Assembly (NCBI RefSeq): GCF_023898315.1 | Contig: NC_064616.1 | Location: 291,241,205 to 291,305,204, forward strand | Direction of reading: 5' to 3' | Length of the DNA: 64,000 nt | Origin: Schistocerca nitens | Lineage: Eukaryota > Arthropoda > Insecta > Orthoptera > Acrididae | In this document: positions 20,456-33,402 of the stretch, in pieces | Layout of the letters: the number at the start of each line of letters is the position of its first letter | Position numbering within the stretch: position 1 is the first letter of the stretch | Program-made: the position numbers and the translations under genes | Notes under the pieces: model-generated | Database searches by the model: none | The model's input: the letters and a program-made list of their open reading frames with translations, nothing else | Told to the model about the DNA's origin: nothing

Positions 20456-22309
20456 ATTATGCAAAAGAAAACTTGTACGAATAATTTCTAGTACCATACA
20501 GTTCCCCTATACCCAAAGACAATAATGCTCTGCTATCAAAATGAAACTCTGCTACTGTGTGGAATTGCCTCAGAGGGGGAGGACTAGATCAAAGTAAGGG
20601 TTGACCATCATTCATGACTAAAAATATTTATTGAAGAAGGTATGCTTAAAAGATAAATCAAACCAGTTAAGGAAAATTTACTTGCAAGCTTCAGAGGTAA
20701 TTAAAAACACGTTAAGAACAACAAAAAGCCTCAGAACTGATAAAATTTCATAAATGTGCACATCCCTGAACATGTGCTACAGTGTTTACTTTGGATGCAA
20801 GTAAGACTTTAATACACTGTCATTCTGTCCCACATTGTATTGTTGAAAACACAGGAAACCTAAAATGTTGTATATGGTTATGAAAATCTCTATGTTCAAA
20901 GACAACAAATGAGCTTTTCACTTAACTATCACAGTTATGGAATTAATTACGTTCAGCAACCCACATTACATAGACAAAGGAATATGTTGTATGTCCTTGA
21001 GAATTATAATCATTTATCACTAAGTTTCAGTACCTATAACGAGATACCTTGTAGTTATAAGAGCACATAACTTTTGTTTGTACAGACTCTTGTCACAAAA
21101 GAACGAAGCAAAAATTTAATACAGTATCTATAGTTCGAAACAACAGCTACAAGAAGAAACAGTTGTGCCACAAACAATTTAGCAATTCATCTTATCGTAT
21201 TTTCTGATAGGCTGTTTACTGAATTACAATTGCTTGGTATCACTGAATGTTCCACAACACTACTGAACAAAGAAATGAAAAAAAAAATGGACTTAAAATT
21301 TACATTGTTCCCCAAAGAGACACACATATACATTTCAAAAAAATACATACTTTAAAGAAACCAAGACAATTACAATGTTGCGTAAAGGAATTTTTTGGCC
21401 CACAGGAGTACTGTCGATCAAGAGGCAGCACAACCAGCGACCTCAGAAACCAACCAGATGTACCCACGTAGTTACCTAGGGTAAATCAGATAGGGACACC
21501 TCCTGGCCCGGGACAATTCTTCACATGGCGCTAGTAGCAGCTAGTATTACCTGGCAAGTAAAAGTTCAACAAATAATAAGATCATAAATGATCGTAACCC
21601 CTTAATCATGGAACTGAACAGAATGTGGCTAACCAAAATCTCAACAAGGAGATAAGAAGAATGGCCTGCCAAATGCAATTCTGCAATTCAGGGGAGGCCA
21701 CATGGGGCGGAAGATCAAGATTTGAATGGTTATATATAGTTGGCAAACGACAGTACCTTAAACATCAAAAATTTGCCACGAATCCTTTTCTCTGAGAACT
21801 AACAAGGTAATTTAAATGAAGGACTACAAAGGCAACAACAAACAGTACGTCTTAACGACAGAAAATCACAAATTTACGCTGGTAAAACAAGAAGTTGGTA
21901 GAAACATGTCCAGCCCTCTTCACTCCCACTCAACATACCCATAACTGGGGCTTAAGCAAGCAGGATGATTGAACTACTATTATTATAGTTCTAATAGCAG
22001 TGATGGTGGGTATGGCACATATACAGATAGCGGCGCACTGTGAAAGGCAATAGGAAGGAACATTTTGAGAATATCATGCTGTCCCTAAATTCAGTCAACA
22101 GACTTAGGTATCACACCATAATTCTAAGACAGCACACTTCCCACTTCACCAAGTGGCCGCAACCACGGACTTCCGCAAGAGGAATAGTCTCTGCCACCTG
22201 GTGTCCTCCGGAGCCCCCAGGGTGAAAACATTTCTGGACAAGTGAAGAGCCCTTCCTGCTCTGCTGCCTGCCATCGAATAAATCACTCCTGACACTCGCT
22301 ACATTTGCA
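20456..22309. other. No gene recognised
   Basis: AT-rich DNA with no long frame, splice-site pattern or repeat family I can name. It is flanked by the Tc1 remnant and a SINE. Confidence 0.4.
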
Positions 22310-22469
22310 AAATGGTTCAAATGGCTCTAAGCACTATGGGACTTAATATCTGAGGTTATCAGTCCGCTAAACTTAAAACTACTTAAACCTAACTAACCTA
22401 AGGACATCACACACTTCTATGCCTGAGGCAGGATTCGAATCTGCGACCATAGCAGCAGCACAGTCACTT
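22310..22469 (-). mobile_element. tRNA-derived SINE, 5' truncated
   Basis: The copy has the tail and body of the common family and a B box (ggattcgaatctg), but lacks the A-box head. It is flanked by catttgca duplications (22302-22309 and 22470-22477). Confidence 0.85.
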
Positions 22470-22477
22470 CATTTGCA

Positions 22478-22871
22478 TGTGACCCATCTTTCAAAAGACG
22501 AAAACCGAACTTCGGAAAGCATTTTTTGCTGTCGTTTTACATGTTAAGGTCTGTTGCGAATTTGCCAGCCCAGTTAAATATGGCCTCTGAAAACAGCTGA
22601 TCCAGTTTCTGATTCAGTCAACACAACAGTTATTCCTCTTCACTTAAATATTACAGGAAGACAGCTTCATGCTCACTCTAACATTTGTGCTTCCCCTTCA
22701 CTGCACAGTAAGTCCATATTAACCGAATATTCTGAAAACAAGACGTAAGTGGACACCCAAGCACGTTTCAAAACTGGTTTCGTTTACATGGGAGCGAAAA
22801 TCGACTGCAAAGTTGGAATACCGGCAACTAGAAGCAGATTTCCAGAATCTATTTTGAAGTGTTTACATGAC
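22478..22871. other. Short unassigned stretch before the second Polinton
   Basis: I see no gene or named repeat between the SINE and the next Polinton terminal repeat. Confidence 0.4.
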
Positions 22872-23060
22872 AGTATTGGGGCTAGGCTGGTTCTGTTACA
22901 AAGTAGTTTTATCCAAGATGGCTGCTGTGACGTCATTCAAGATGGCGGATTTAGGCGGGAAGTTTGAATTTTCGCAGAAAGTGCCACGTCCCCCTCCTCC
23001 AGGAGAATGGCGCGAATTTCAAATTCCAACAGGAAAAAGGGACACGTCTGTATTATTTAA
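22872..23060 (+). repeat. Left terminal repeat of polymerase copy C's Polinton
   Basis: The core order (tccaagatggc, tgacgtcattcaagatgg, cggatttaggcgggaag, then gcgcgaatttcaaattccaa) parallels the 6748-7040 repeat. Divergence is higher than between the two ends of the 13.6-kb element. Confidence 0.65.
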
Positions 23061-23476
23061 CCAATTTCCAGCAGATGTGTTCGCCACTGAGTCTGGACTG
23101 CAACTGGCTTAGTTCATATCCATGCCATCAGAGGTCGCCACCATGATGCTGTGCAAGAGAGAAAGCTGGCGACCTTGAGTCATCTACTGACGTCACAGGC
23201 CCGCGAGCAGCCGAGTGCTCCCTCCATATACGCTGTAGACATAGTATTTCGTAAATATTCTAACACTCACATCCCGCATCTAATGTATAAATTACACAAG
23301 TACTTAATTTCATTTAAATTTTAATGTACCACTTCGATGTTCAAGGAACAAATGACAAGTTTCACATTTTCCCACTAGGGGTGCTGTGGTCCTTCATGAC
23401 GTCCCACCCCCCACCACTAGCATGCTGCTCTCCTATTCGATACTGCATTAGTCACTTCACTGTACGTCATAAAACC

Positions 23477-23484
23477 TATATAAA
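23477..23484 (+). promoter_or_regulatory. TATA box of polymerase copy C
   Basis: The sequence cctatataaacc lies about 80 bp upstream of the first-exon ATG (23564), with a tacgtcat (CRE-like) motif about 10 bp before it and tcctattcg further up. Position and spacing suit a promoter for the spliced polymerase gene. Confidence 0.6.
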
Positions 23485-23799
23485 CCAGACCACAACCCAA
23501 CTTGCCCTCACTCTGCTCCTATACTTGGTCAAGTGCATTTATCGTCATTAGCAAACTTTCGATATGAAGCGATCAGGATCCACCAGCAGCAACGACAGTG
23601 CCAGTGGAAGCAGCAAACGATCCTGCTTAGAGGAAGTTCCATTACCTGGTAAGTACATTTTCAGTGTTCCGATATCTGTACTCTTTAACTCTATGTATGA
23701 GTGCTACATACGTTTATGATTGCTCTCTATAAAGATTGTTGCATATTTTAACGGATTGTAAGTGTTCTGTGTTATGTCCGTAGTCTAGTGCTCTCTATA

Positions 23800-24250
23800 C
23801 AGATTGAGCTTACTAGCGTTGTGTGTCTCTATGTTCTGTGTTGTATCTGTTTTGGACTGCATTCTGTACAAACCGCTATGTCATTTAACAGATTCTATGT
23901 TTGTCGTACATGTTATATCTGGTTTGGACCGCAATCTATACACAATGCAGTGTCATTTAACAGATTCTATGTTTGTGGTACGTGTTATATCTGTTTTGGA
24001 TCGCATTCTATACGGAATGCTGTGTTATTTAACAGATTCTATGTTTGTGTGTCTATGTGTTATATCTGTTTTGGACCACAATCTATACATAATGCTGTGT
24101 CATTTAACAGATTATTTGTTTATGTGTCTCTATCTTATATCTGTATTGTAGCCCATTCTACTAAGATTGATGTGTCATTTAACAGATTTTGTCTTACGTG
24201 TTATATCTGTTTTGTAGTGCTCTCTATAAATGTTTCATTTGTTTCCTTGT
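23800..24250 (+). repeat. Minisatellite in the first intron of copy C
   Basis: About six degenerate units of roughly 65 bp, each containing tcatttaacagatt, ctatgtttgtg and gttatatctgttttgga. Because the unit is nearly a multiple of three, the array produces spurious repetitive open frames. It is not coding. Confidence 0.85.
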
Positions 24251-27200
24251 TTGCCTATATGTTCTGGTCTGCTGATTTCTGTATCATTTAAGTCACTGCA
24301 CTTTTCCTTTCCATACTCGATATTATACTCAGTCTTTTCCATCTTTCTAGATTTCATCCCTCAAATGCTTGCCGCTCTAGACCAGCAGCTCGAGATGGAG
24401 AGGGCACAAGTGCATCTCGAATGTAAGTACATTTCTATTAAAAACGTAGTTCTTAGATCAAAATATTTTAATCTAATGTGTGTGTGTGAGTGTCTATATA
24501 CATTTTCCATTTGTATACATTCAGTTTTCATATTCTTGTCTTTTCTTTGTAGATGTCCCTAATTCAGCGCACAGGGAGGGGTGTACCAACCAAAGCGTAC
24601 AAGGCGATGGCAGTCAAACGACGTCCGCTCCAGGGGCCACCCAGTTTTTAGGGGAGGAGGAAGAGGAGCTCGACCTACCTGACTGGTTTGGGGGCCTTGT
24701 TGAATGTGGCAATGAGTTGCTCAAACCATGGAGCCAGAGCGGAGAAGGTGAATAGTTTTAATGATTAACGTTACTGCAAATAATTACCATTATTTACTAT
24801 TATTATTATTTATCGGCCTTTTAAATCTAACTGATTAAAGTAATTTCTTTTTTTTTTATTTATGTTACTGGTATATCACTCGGTGTAGTCCGTGTACCTA
24901 GAGTGGCGGTTGTGGGGGCAGAAATCCAGAGCGCACAGCTGCAAATCACGAGGCGCCTTGTATAGCTCCTATCAGGGCTGTGCAAGATGCGGCTGAAGGC
25001 GTGAAAGCCCCGCCCCAGCACTGCCACAGCCCCTCTAGTGTCTGTGGGCAACTCAATGTACCCCTGCAGGCCGTGGCCACAGCCCGGACCTTCGAGTTGG
25101 CTGTCGCCGCCTCCTCTTACTGAACCAGCTCGCCTCCGTCGTCTTCGCAAGGTACGCGTGCCTACACGTATACACCCCCCCCCCCCCTGCAACTGATGAC
25201 GATGGACCATCGCCAGCTCCTTCATCTACCGGGTGGATCCCTAGCTGTAGTGGTAGTAATAGTAATTATCCTGTGGCTAGCGGTAGTTCTCTCCCCCGTC
25301 CTATTGATAATGATTTGGATCAGAATCACGTAATGACCGCCTTAGAATACTGAACAGTAGCTAGGGCTTTCGAAGGGCGGATCTCATTTACTAGAATTTA
25401 CAATCCGGGCGGGAGGTATCGCGACCCTGTTGGGTTTTTACAAGTGTGCCTCCCTGTCTTGGAGATCAAGCTCCTCAAAGTCCTACAAGATCCGGGATTT
25501 AGCACAATTAAATGCAATGCAGTGTTATGCTGTGAACTGAGTCACCTACCTAAACATCAAGGTGAGGCGGAGACAAGGACTCTGCACTATATATGGGGTG
25601 ATAATGGCGCTATTTCTTGGAGCACATCGATTCTTGAGTGGTACTGAGAATCCACCTTGAGCACTATTATGACCCTATTTTCCGAGATGGAAGTACGTGG
25701 GTCCTCTGAAGCACTCGGCAGTATACCACACCTCTACATCCATATTCATGTCTATGATCCAGTAAATGGAGGGTCCAGTTATATTAAACTCCCTAATTAT
25801 ATTGAGAAAAAACATGCGTGCATTAATGTTCAAAATCAGCATGATAATGCTTGTTTTGCATGGTCAGTCCTGGCTGGTCAGAGAAATTACAATTACAAGC
25901 ATCATCCCGAGCATCTGGGCTGTTACAAAGCGACAGTATAACATAGATGGAATTGAGTTCCCTGTAATGATCCAGGACATACATAAGGTTGAAGCTCAGA
26001 ATACCGGGATATCGGTCCACATTTATGGCCAGGAGAAAAAGCACAAGTCAGATGAGCAGGACAAGCATACAGTAGTAGGTCCCCTCCATTTCTCAAAGTT
26101 TGCAGGTGAGCGAGAACAGCATGTAAACATGCTGCTCTTCTCTTAAGGTGATAATTACCACTACATGTGGATCAAAGACATGTCCCAACTCCTCTCCACC
26201 CAACTATCAAAAAATTACCATAAAAGCATATTTGTTTAAGGTGTTTGAATTATTTTTTGTCTGAACAATTATTAGTGACACATCTATTAGACTGTGCTTC
26301 GAAGGATACGGTGTGTGTGATTATGCCCACTGACGAAAATAACTTCATTAAATTTCAAAATGCTAACCACCAGCAGCGTTTCCTTTTTGTTGTATACGCC
26401 GATTTTGAATGCTTGCTGGCTCCTATTACTCGTTGTGAAGGGAACTCCGTAGCCTCACACACAAATTTCACACAAAAACATGTACCATATGCGGCAGCAT
26501 TCCAAATTGTATGTGGATATGATTCCAAACTCAACCGCTATCAGTCTTATGTAGGGAATGATCTAGCGGTTTGACTTCTTACTGAGATTGAAAAACTTTC
26601 ATGGGAAGTTGACAGGCTCTACAGCACCAACATTCCCATGACCAAATCAAAGGTAGATGAGGAAATGTATGAAAATACTGGTCTCAGATAGGCTGGCGGA
26701 AACTCCTTGCAGAGACCACTGTCATCTTACGGGTAAGTTCCGTGGAGCAGCTCACAACGCATGCAATTTGAAGTATCAGTTACCTAGACACATACTCGTC
26801 TTTTTTCATAATTTGAGAGAGTATGACGCTCATTTTCTCGTTGAGCACTTAGCTAAGTTCAGTACGAAGAATGATCAAGTCAGTGTCCTCCCTGAAAGTG
26901 TTGAGAAGTACATTTCTTTTTCAAAACGAATGACGCCAAAAATTACACTCCACTTCCTAGACTCTATATGCTTTATGCAGACTTCACTCCAGAAACTGGT
27001 TGAGACTTTACCTCAGAATGATATGCATATCACTCGATCTGCATTTCCCGATGAGGAAAAGTTCCAACTTGCGACTAAGAAAGGAGTTTTCCCATATGAG
27101 TATGTTGATAGTATGACAAAACGCAATGAAACCAGGCTTCCCGACATATCTGCTTTTACCAGTACTCTTACAGGCGATGCCATAACCACTTCAGATTATG

Positions 27201-28552
27201 AGCATGCCATGAATGTCTGGTGGGAATTCAACATCCCCAATTTGGGAGAATATGCAAGGTTATGTATGGACATGGACATGCATTTGCTTGCAGATGTTTT
27301 CGAAAAGTTCCAGCGTGTATGTATGACTACGTACTCTCTGGACTCCGCCTTTTATTACATGGCACTTGGGTCATTCTGGAACGCTATGCTAAAAAAAACG
27401 GGCCACAGCATTGAACTTTAGTCTGATCCTGCAATGCTTCTGTTTTTTGAGCGAGGAATCCGTGGGGGACTTTGTCAATGTGTTCACATGCACGCCAAGG
27501 CAAATTACCTGCGGATGGGTCTCGAGTTCAACGCATCCCTTGATTCTAGTTAGATTTTGTACTTCAATGTGAACAACTTATATGGGAATGCTATGACGCA
27601 ACTGGTGCCGGTTGGTGGGTTTAGGTAGCTGTCCGAAGACGAATTGAAGGGATTAGGTGGACAAATAGTGGGTCTTGCAGCTGATTCTGATGTAAGGTAT
27701 GTGCTTGAGGCAGACATCGCATACGCTAATAATTTGCATGGAGAGGCAAGCGACCTGCCATTATGTCCAGAGCAACAAATTCCGCGACGGAGCACCATCC
27801 CTAAACTGCTGGCTACTGTTGGGGATAAGCAGAGGTACATCACTCATTATCATAACCTCCAGCAGTGCCTCAGATTAGAGATGAAGCTTGTTAGAGTCAC
27901 CCGGGCAGTCTCCTTCAGCAATCCCCCTGGTTGAAGGAGTGTATTGAACTAAATACCGAAAAGAGGGCGGTCGCAAATAATGATTTAGAAAAAGACTTTT
28001 ACAAATTAATGAATAATTCAAGTTCGGGAACATTATGCAGAATGTGCGAAATGAACGCGATGTTGTCATTAGAACCTCATGGGAAGGGCGTTATGGCATG
28101 AGGAAGTGTATAACCAGGCGAAATTTTAAGTGGACCACAAACTTCAATGAAAAATTTGATTCTGTGGCGATGTCGAAGACTGCAATAGAGTTTATGAAGC
28201 CCATCTCTTTGGGGATGTGCATAATGGATATCTCCAAATTCTACATGTACCGATTCCACTATGAGTTTGCGAAACTTCATTTCGTAGAACCAAAGTTACT
28301 TTATATGGATATACAGACAGCTTTATCTACTGGATCAAGGACGGCAATCCATATGAAGTAATTAGGTGCAGTGGTAAAGAATTCGACACGTCTTCTTATG
28401 AGGCCAATAATCCTTACAGTATTGTTTGACAGAACAAGAAAGTTATCAGTCTCATGAAAGACGAGTCGAATGATTTACCAATTGTAGAGTTTATGAGATT
28501 GAAGTCCAAAATGTACGCATATTGTACAATGGACGGGGACACCCAGAGGTGG

Positions 28553-28754
28553 TTCAAATGGTTCAAATGGCTCTGAGCACTATGGGACTTAACTTCTGAG
28601 GTCATCAGTCCCCTAGAACTTAGAATTACTTAAACCTAACTAACCTAAGGACATCACACACATCCATGCCCCAGGCAGGATTCGAACCTGCGACTGTAGC
28701 GGTCGCGCGGTTCCAGCCTGTAGCGCCTAGAACCGCTCTGCCACATCGGCCGGC
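28553..28754 (-). mobile_element. tRNA-derived SINE in the C-terminal polymerase region of copy C
   Basis: A full-length SINE is flanked by an 11-bp duplication with one mismatch (cccagaggtgg at 28542-28552, cccaaaggtgg at 28755-28765). It interrupts the coding frame shortly before the SPHDDKR signature. Confidence 0.9.
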
Positions 28755-29656
28755 CCCAAAGGTGGGAAAAGGGTGTTAGGTGCATGGCATCTCGTGTTCT
28801 TGCGGCCGAGGGCTATTTGCAGTCCCTGTACAGTCGCAACGTTGAAGGCGCTCGTCTACACATGGTTCAACAAACTAGCATTAGATCACGAGGTCAAGAG
28901 GTGTTCACTGTGCTACAGTCTAAAGTCGGATTGTCTCCTCATGACGATAAAAGAGTCATTTGTGAGGATGCGGTGGAAACCCTCCCATACTCACACTATT
29001 TACTTGAAACGAAAGTAGGGGTGGGGGACTCTGGTTGATTGATAGAGACGGAATGAGCATGTGAATGCTGTGAATGGGGGTTATGCGTGGAAATAGTATG
29101 GCTCTTTTATCATAGTGTCAATAATGGATGAGAGTGTTGTGTGGTGTGTAGCACTTTGCGTGTTTCCTTGTACGTCTGAGTGTGCGAATGAGTGTGGGCG
29201 CCTGTGTTTTTTATATGTGTGTAAATATATATATGTTAATTATTTTTTGAAAGAAAAATGATAAAAATGAAAAAAATTGTTAAACTAAAAAAAAGTCTAT
29301 TTATGTAAATATTTTTTGACCAGCATTAGTACGTAATGTATTAAGAAAAGATAAAGTTTCCCACTTGAGTTGTACCTCATATATATATAAAAAAAAATAA
29401 ACTTTGCACACTTCATATATGCTTCCGTTTGAGTGGTTATAGAGATTAGATTTTCGTTTGTAAGTTTCACCTACTGCTAGCCATCCAGTCAGACCTAGTT
29501 ATAAGTATGTGAGTTCCACCAACTAAATTTTGCATGTGTTCACTTGCTTGTTGTAGTGGAAAAATGTTTAGAGGCATCGACTTCAATGAAAAATATACAT
29601 ATGTTCACCTCGTTCTTGTAGTGGAAAATGTTTAAAACCACTTACTTCAGAGAAAT

Positions 29657-29883
29657 GTCCACCCCCGGTAGCTGAGTGGTCAGCACGACAGGCTGTCAAC
29701 CCTAAGGGCCTGGGTTCGATTCCCAGCTGGGTCGGAGATTTCCTCTGTTCAGGGACTGGGTGTTGTGTTATCCTAATCATCATCATTTCATCCTCACTGA
29801 AGTGGTGTCAAATCCAAAGACTTGCACCAGGCGAGCGGTCTACCCGACAGGAGGCCTTCATCACATGACATTATTATTATTCC
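29657..29883 (+). mobile_element. tRNA-derived SINE of a second family
   Basis: The head ggtagctgagtggtcagcac (A box) and the B box ggttcgattccc are followed by a different body (cagggactgggtgttgtgtt, then catcatttcatcctcac) and a (tta)n tail. A 7-bp duplication, gagaaat, lies at 29650-29656 and 29884-29890. It sits inside the repeated 3' flank of copy C. Confidence 0.85.
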
Positions 29884-30072
29884 GAGAAATATATTTTCAT
29901 TTGCTCGTGGTACTGGAAAATGTTTTAGAGCCACCCACTTGAAGTAACTACGTTCGACTTTACTCAAAAGTGTTTTCTTTTTTTCGGGTGGAACTTCACT
30001 AGCGATAGTATTTACGGTGTAAGATTGGAAGATAGTGTAATTAGGTTGTAGTACCTCTGCATTAGTTGTAAA

Positions 30073-30176
<104 letters not shown>

Positions 30177-30868
30177 GTTGGGAGAATGCTTATATTTCTC
30201 AATAATGCAAAATGTTAAACATGTATCAGCAAAGAGCATAAGGTTGATATTTTTCGTCAAAAACAAATCATTTATCTGTAAACTCATGTATAAATGTGAA
30301 AACTGAATCAATTCAATAATAAATTCACTTATTTTACTGTAAAAATGTCGAATTTTGTTATTATTTCACCCCTTAATAATCATCATTCTTTTTATTAAAA
30401 AAATATTATAAATATATTTTTGTGTGTCTACAAGACGTGGATACAGCCATATCGCACTGCACAGACCTATAAGGTTTCCTGCTTTAAAAACAAATCATTT
30501 CTGAATGACATGTGCTGGACTTCATCCAGTGGTCATGAACACGCAGCATGCCTCAGCACTTTCTTTCAGCCCAGACGCTTGCAGCTACGTGGCTGGTATC
30601 TGACGCATCGCCCCGCAGGTGAGGTAAAAGCTGGTTTGTTATTGACTCAGGTAACATTACTCAGCATGTCATAGCTGAGGTATGTGTCTCAGACAGTTCC
30701 AGACTCTTCTGAGAACGGTCATTGCCTTAAATGACTTATTTAATGAATTGGTAAGAAAGGAACCAACCTAACTGAAAAGGTCGAGGCTATTGAGAGGAAA
30801 ATAGATGCAGAGTTCCTTGTTGTTGAGAGGGGGGGGGGGGAGGCACATAGAGGAAGAAGAAGAACGGA

Positions 30869-30876
30869 TATATAAA
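30869..30876 (+). promoter_or_regulatory. TATA box upstream of the small Polinton ORF
   Basis: ggatatataaagcc lies about 40 bp upstream of the ATG at 30916, with a G-rich run (30830-30840) before it. Confidence 0.55.
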
Positions 30877-30915
30877 GCCTGACGCTGCGGAGATGTTTCA
30901 TAAGTATACACCGAG

Positions 30916-31505
30916 ATGTCAACGAAGCAGAAAGTGATTCATGGGCGGAAAGCGGTTGGAGAGAAATTACGGTTGCTCAGGTTAGGTCATACGGATCAAC
31001 AACAAACACTAAGAGAGAACTTTAAGCCAGTTACTGAATCTCTCAGGCAACTCTCAGCAAAAATAAAACCACACGATAACGATAGTGTTGCCATTAACAA
31101 ATTCATTATCTGTCATGCACCTGGTCAGATAGATGGAACATTCGGCGTTAACAGGCTGAGACCGTACATGTTAGGCAAGTTAATGTAACTGATCACACAA
31201 TACAGATTGGTGATAGGTGGTCTGAGAGAACACCTGGCTTAATAAATCTTATTTTCCTAAGACCGCCCAAAAAACTTATAAATTATTCAGTTAACTATAG
31301 GGAAATGTACCGTGAAACACTGCGTTTAAATGATGTGCATGAGATCGCAAATAACCTGAGCAACAAGAAAGATAAAACCATTATAAAACCAAAACTTGAT
31401 GCCGAAAACAACAACAACCACAACGACAACAACAGCGGTGAAGGTATTGACAACCAGCACGCAAAACATACCCTCGTAGACATGTTATGGTTAAAGGTTT
31501 GGACG
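30916..31505 (+). pseudogene. Polinton ORF preceding the integrase
   Basis: It starts MSTKQKVIHGRKAVGEKL, with RLGHTDQQQTLRENFKPV at about residue 25, a typical opening of an insect Polinton ORF I recall but cannot name by function. After a stop at 31188 the similarity continues in other frames (TPGLINLIFLRPPK at about 31230, NYREMYRETLRLNDVHEIAN at about 31285) up to the integrase. The basic, Gln-rich N-terminus and the place just before the integrase are the only clues to its role. Confidence 0.6.
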
Positions 31506-32080
31506 ACTTATGGCGGGCTGATCTTGTAGATATGTAGGAATATTCACACGAGAATAATAAATTCAAATATATTTTAATGGTTATTGGTGCATACTCCAAA
31601 TTTGCCTTATCATTACCAGTTAAAACAAAATCGGGTAGAAATATTGCGGATGTCTTTGAGTGTTTGCTACAGACAGGGACGAATCGAAGCCCAGAAAACC
31701 TCCAAACCGATCACGGCGGAGAGTTTTGCAATGGGTATTTCAAGGCCGTGATGCAGTGGTATAGACTACATCACTATTCAATATTCACTCACCTGAAGGC
31801 AAGTATCGTGGAGCGTCTGAACAGGACAATAAAAGATCGAATGTGGATAAGTATTAGCCTTCGCAGCTTATGCAAATGGACACATATCCTCCCGAAAAAA
31901 AACATTGCTCAGTATTATCGAACCAAACACAGCACAATAAAAATGAGACCAGTTGACGTTCATGATAATTAACTAATGGATACGGTGTATGCCTACTATC
32001 GCATTAAAATACTGGATCCACGCAGACAGAAATTTAATGCAGGTGATTTGGTACGTATCTCAAAACATAAATATTCTGGT
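31490..32080 (+). pseudogene. Polinton retroviral-type integrase, 3' truncated
   Basis: This enzyme would insert the element into chromosomes. The core shows the first Asp (LWRADLVDM), the second Asp (LQTDHGGEFCNGYF at about 31720) and the catalytic Glu (KASIVERLNRTIKDRMW at about 31805), so all three catalytic positions are still present. An in-frame stop at about 31535 and others near 31970 break it. The C-terminal domain starts normally (FNAGDLVRISKHK at about 32040) and then ends abruptly where copy D begins on the opposite strand. Confidence 0.85.
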
Positions 32081-32496
32081 ATTTTGTGCCTCAAATTTAA
32101 GCATGTCATGGGTCTTGACGAGGACCTCGATACCATTAAAGTTATAAAACCCACGAATATTATTAACAACATGGTATGTAGTGGGATGTTCAGGATGATC
32201 CCTACGATCGCACTTTCTTTCACAAGCCGGGATTGACCGTGCAAAACAAGCCTGATCCATTCTGTTTTCGACATTGATACATGCCTGCTTATTAGCTATA
32301 TCTTTAGGGAGCTTGATATATCTTGACCCTTCATTTATCTAATCATAGGCATGTGAATTGATCTCCAAGTATAATATTCGTCTGAGTGCCTTAGCTGGCC
32401 CTCTGATTTCCATCTCGGTAAACGGGGCCTGTATAGCACTCAAGGTGGATTTACGAAACCACTCGGCGATTGACGCGCTCCGCATTATCACGCCTC

Positions 32497-32497
32497 C

Positions 32498-32513
<16 letters not shown>
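32497..32513. repeat. Poly-C tract in copy D
   Basis: The C run lies in the main polymerase exon at the site that is also homopolymeric in copies A and B, and is followed by a short (ac)n. Confidence 0.85.
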
Positions 32514-32528
<15 letters not shown>

Positions 32529-33348
32529 AACACAGATAGTGAAGAGTTGTCTCTTCAACACTAGAATCAAAGAATCAACATTGCGTGGGTGCAGTAGTTC
32601 GATGCAGAACAGGGCTCTGCATTTAATGGCGGGATACCGCGGATCATTGACTACCTTTAGGAGCTCCTTTTGTCCTTTTTGTCCTGATGTCCTTCACTAC
32701 AAGGACAGGAGAGAGAACTGCCACTAGCCTTAGGATCATCTCTATTACTATTATTGCTATTCTGCATCCACCCTGTTGATGATGGCGCTGGTGAGGGGCA
32801 AGTCGGTATGCGCCGAGGCACACATACCTTGAGTTTATGTCGATTATGACGAGGCTGATATGATGATGCTGATGGAGGAGGATACTGCGGTGCTACCAGG
32901 TCAGACTGATGGGAATAGCCGAGTTGCGGTGATGGTTCCCGATGCTGTTGTTGCTGCTGCTGCAGACCCAACCTGGTAACTTGAGGGGTGGTGGTTCGTT
33001 GCTCGACCCACGACGCTAGAGTGGCGGTGTTGGGGCGGCGGCGACGGCTTCCTTCGTGGTAACTAGCGGCGCCCTCATAGGCGATGTCTGTCTTACCAGG
33101 CACCGTTTTGGGGAGGGAGAAGGTTTAGCCACCACCGGTATGCGTGCCACACTGTGTTGCGGTTGTGGAGACGTGACCACTGTAGAAGAACAGATAAAGA
33201 AAATAGTAGTTACGTACATTGCTTACCGCTGCTGGCCCAGTGAAAGAAAGAATTCTGACTATCACAAAGTTATAAGCAGAGTGAGTAATTACCTTTTTCG
33301 CTCTGGTATTAACACTTCTCGGGCGACTCCACCACACCCTCAAAGAAG

Positions 33349-33349
<1 letters not shown>

Positions 33350-33402
<53 letters not shown>
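33350..33402. repeat. (cat)n microsatellite encoding poly-Asp in an exon of copy D
   Basis: About 18 triplets. On - they read as an uninterrupted aspartate run inside an exon that is acidic in copy C as well, so the repeat expanded an already acidic segment. Confidence 0.9.

Larger units (their letters stand above)
23564..29038 (+). pseudogene. Polinton DNA polymerase B pseudogene, copy C (multi-exon)
   Basis: Four upstream exons join in one consistent phase: 23564-23648 (basic, Ser-rich MKRSGSTSSNDSASGSSKRS), 24351-24422, 24553-24747 (acidic, GEEEEELDLPDWF) and the long last exon from 24889. The introns begin with GT and end with AG. The last exon carries the N-terminal domain, the exonuclease region (VVYADFECLLAP, and FHNLREYDAHFLVEHL with its Asp kept), motif A (NVNNLYGNAM, its Asp changed to Asn), a disrupted motif C (a 2-bp insertion at about 28308) and the C-terminal SPHDDKRVIC. 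Stops, frameshifts and a SINE at 28553 inactivate it. Copies A and B share damage that this copy lacks, so it descends from an independent lineage. Confidence 0.88.

Noticed and set aside
23788-24291. A 167-codon frame with repeated aromatic segments that resembles a repetitive membrane protein
   Set aside because: It is the translation of the intronic minisatellite at 23800-24250. It starts inside an intron and has no conservation expected of a gene.
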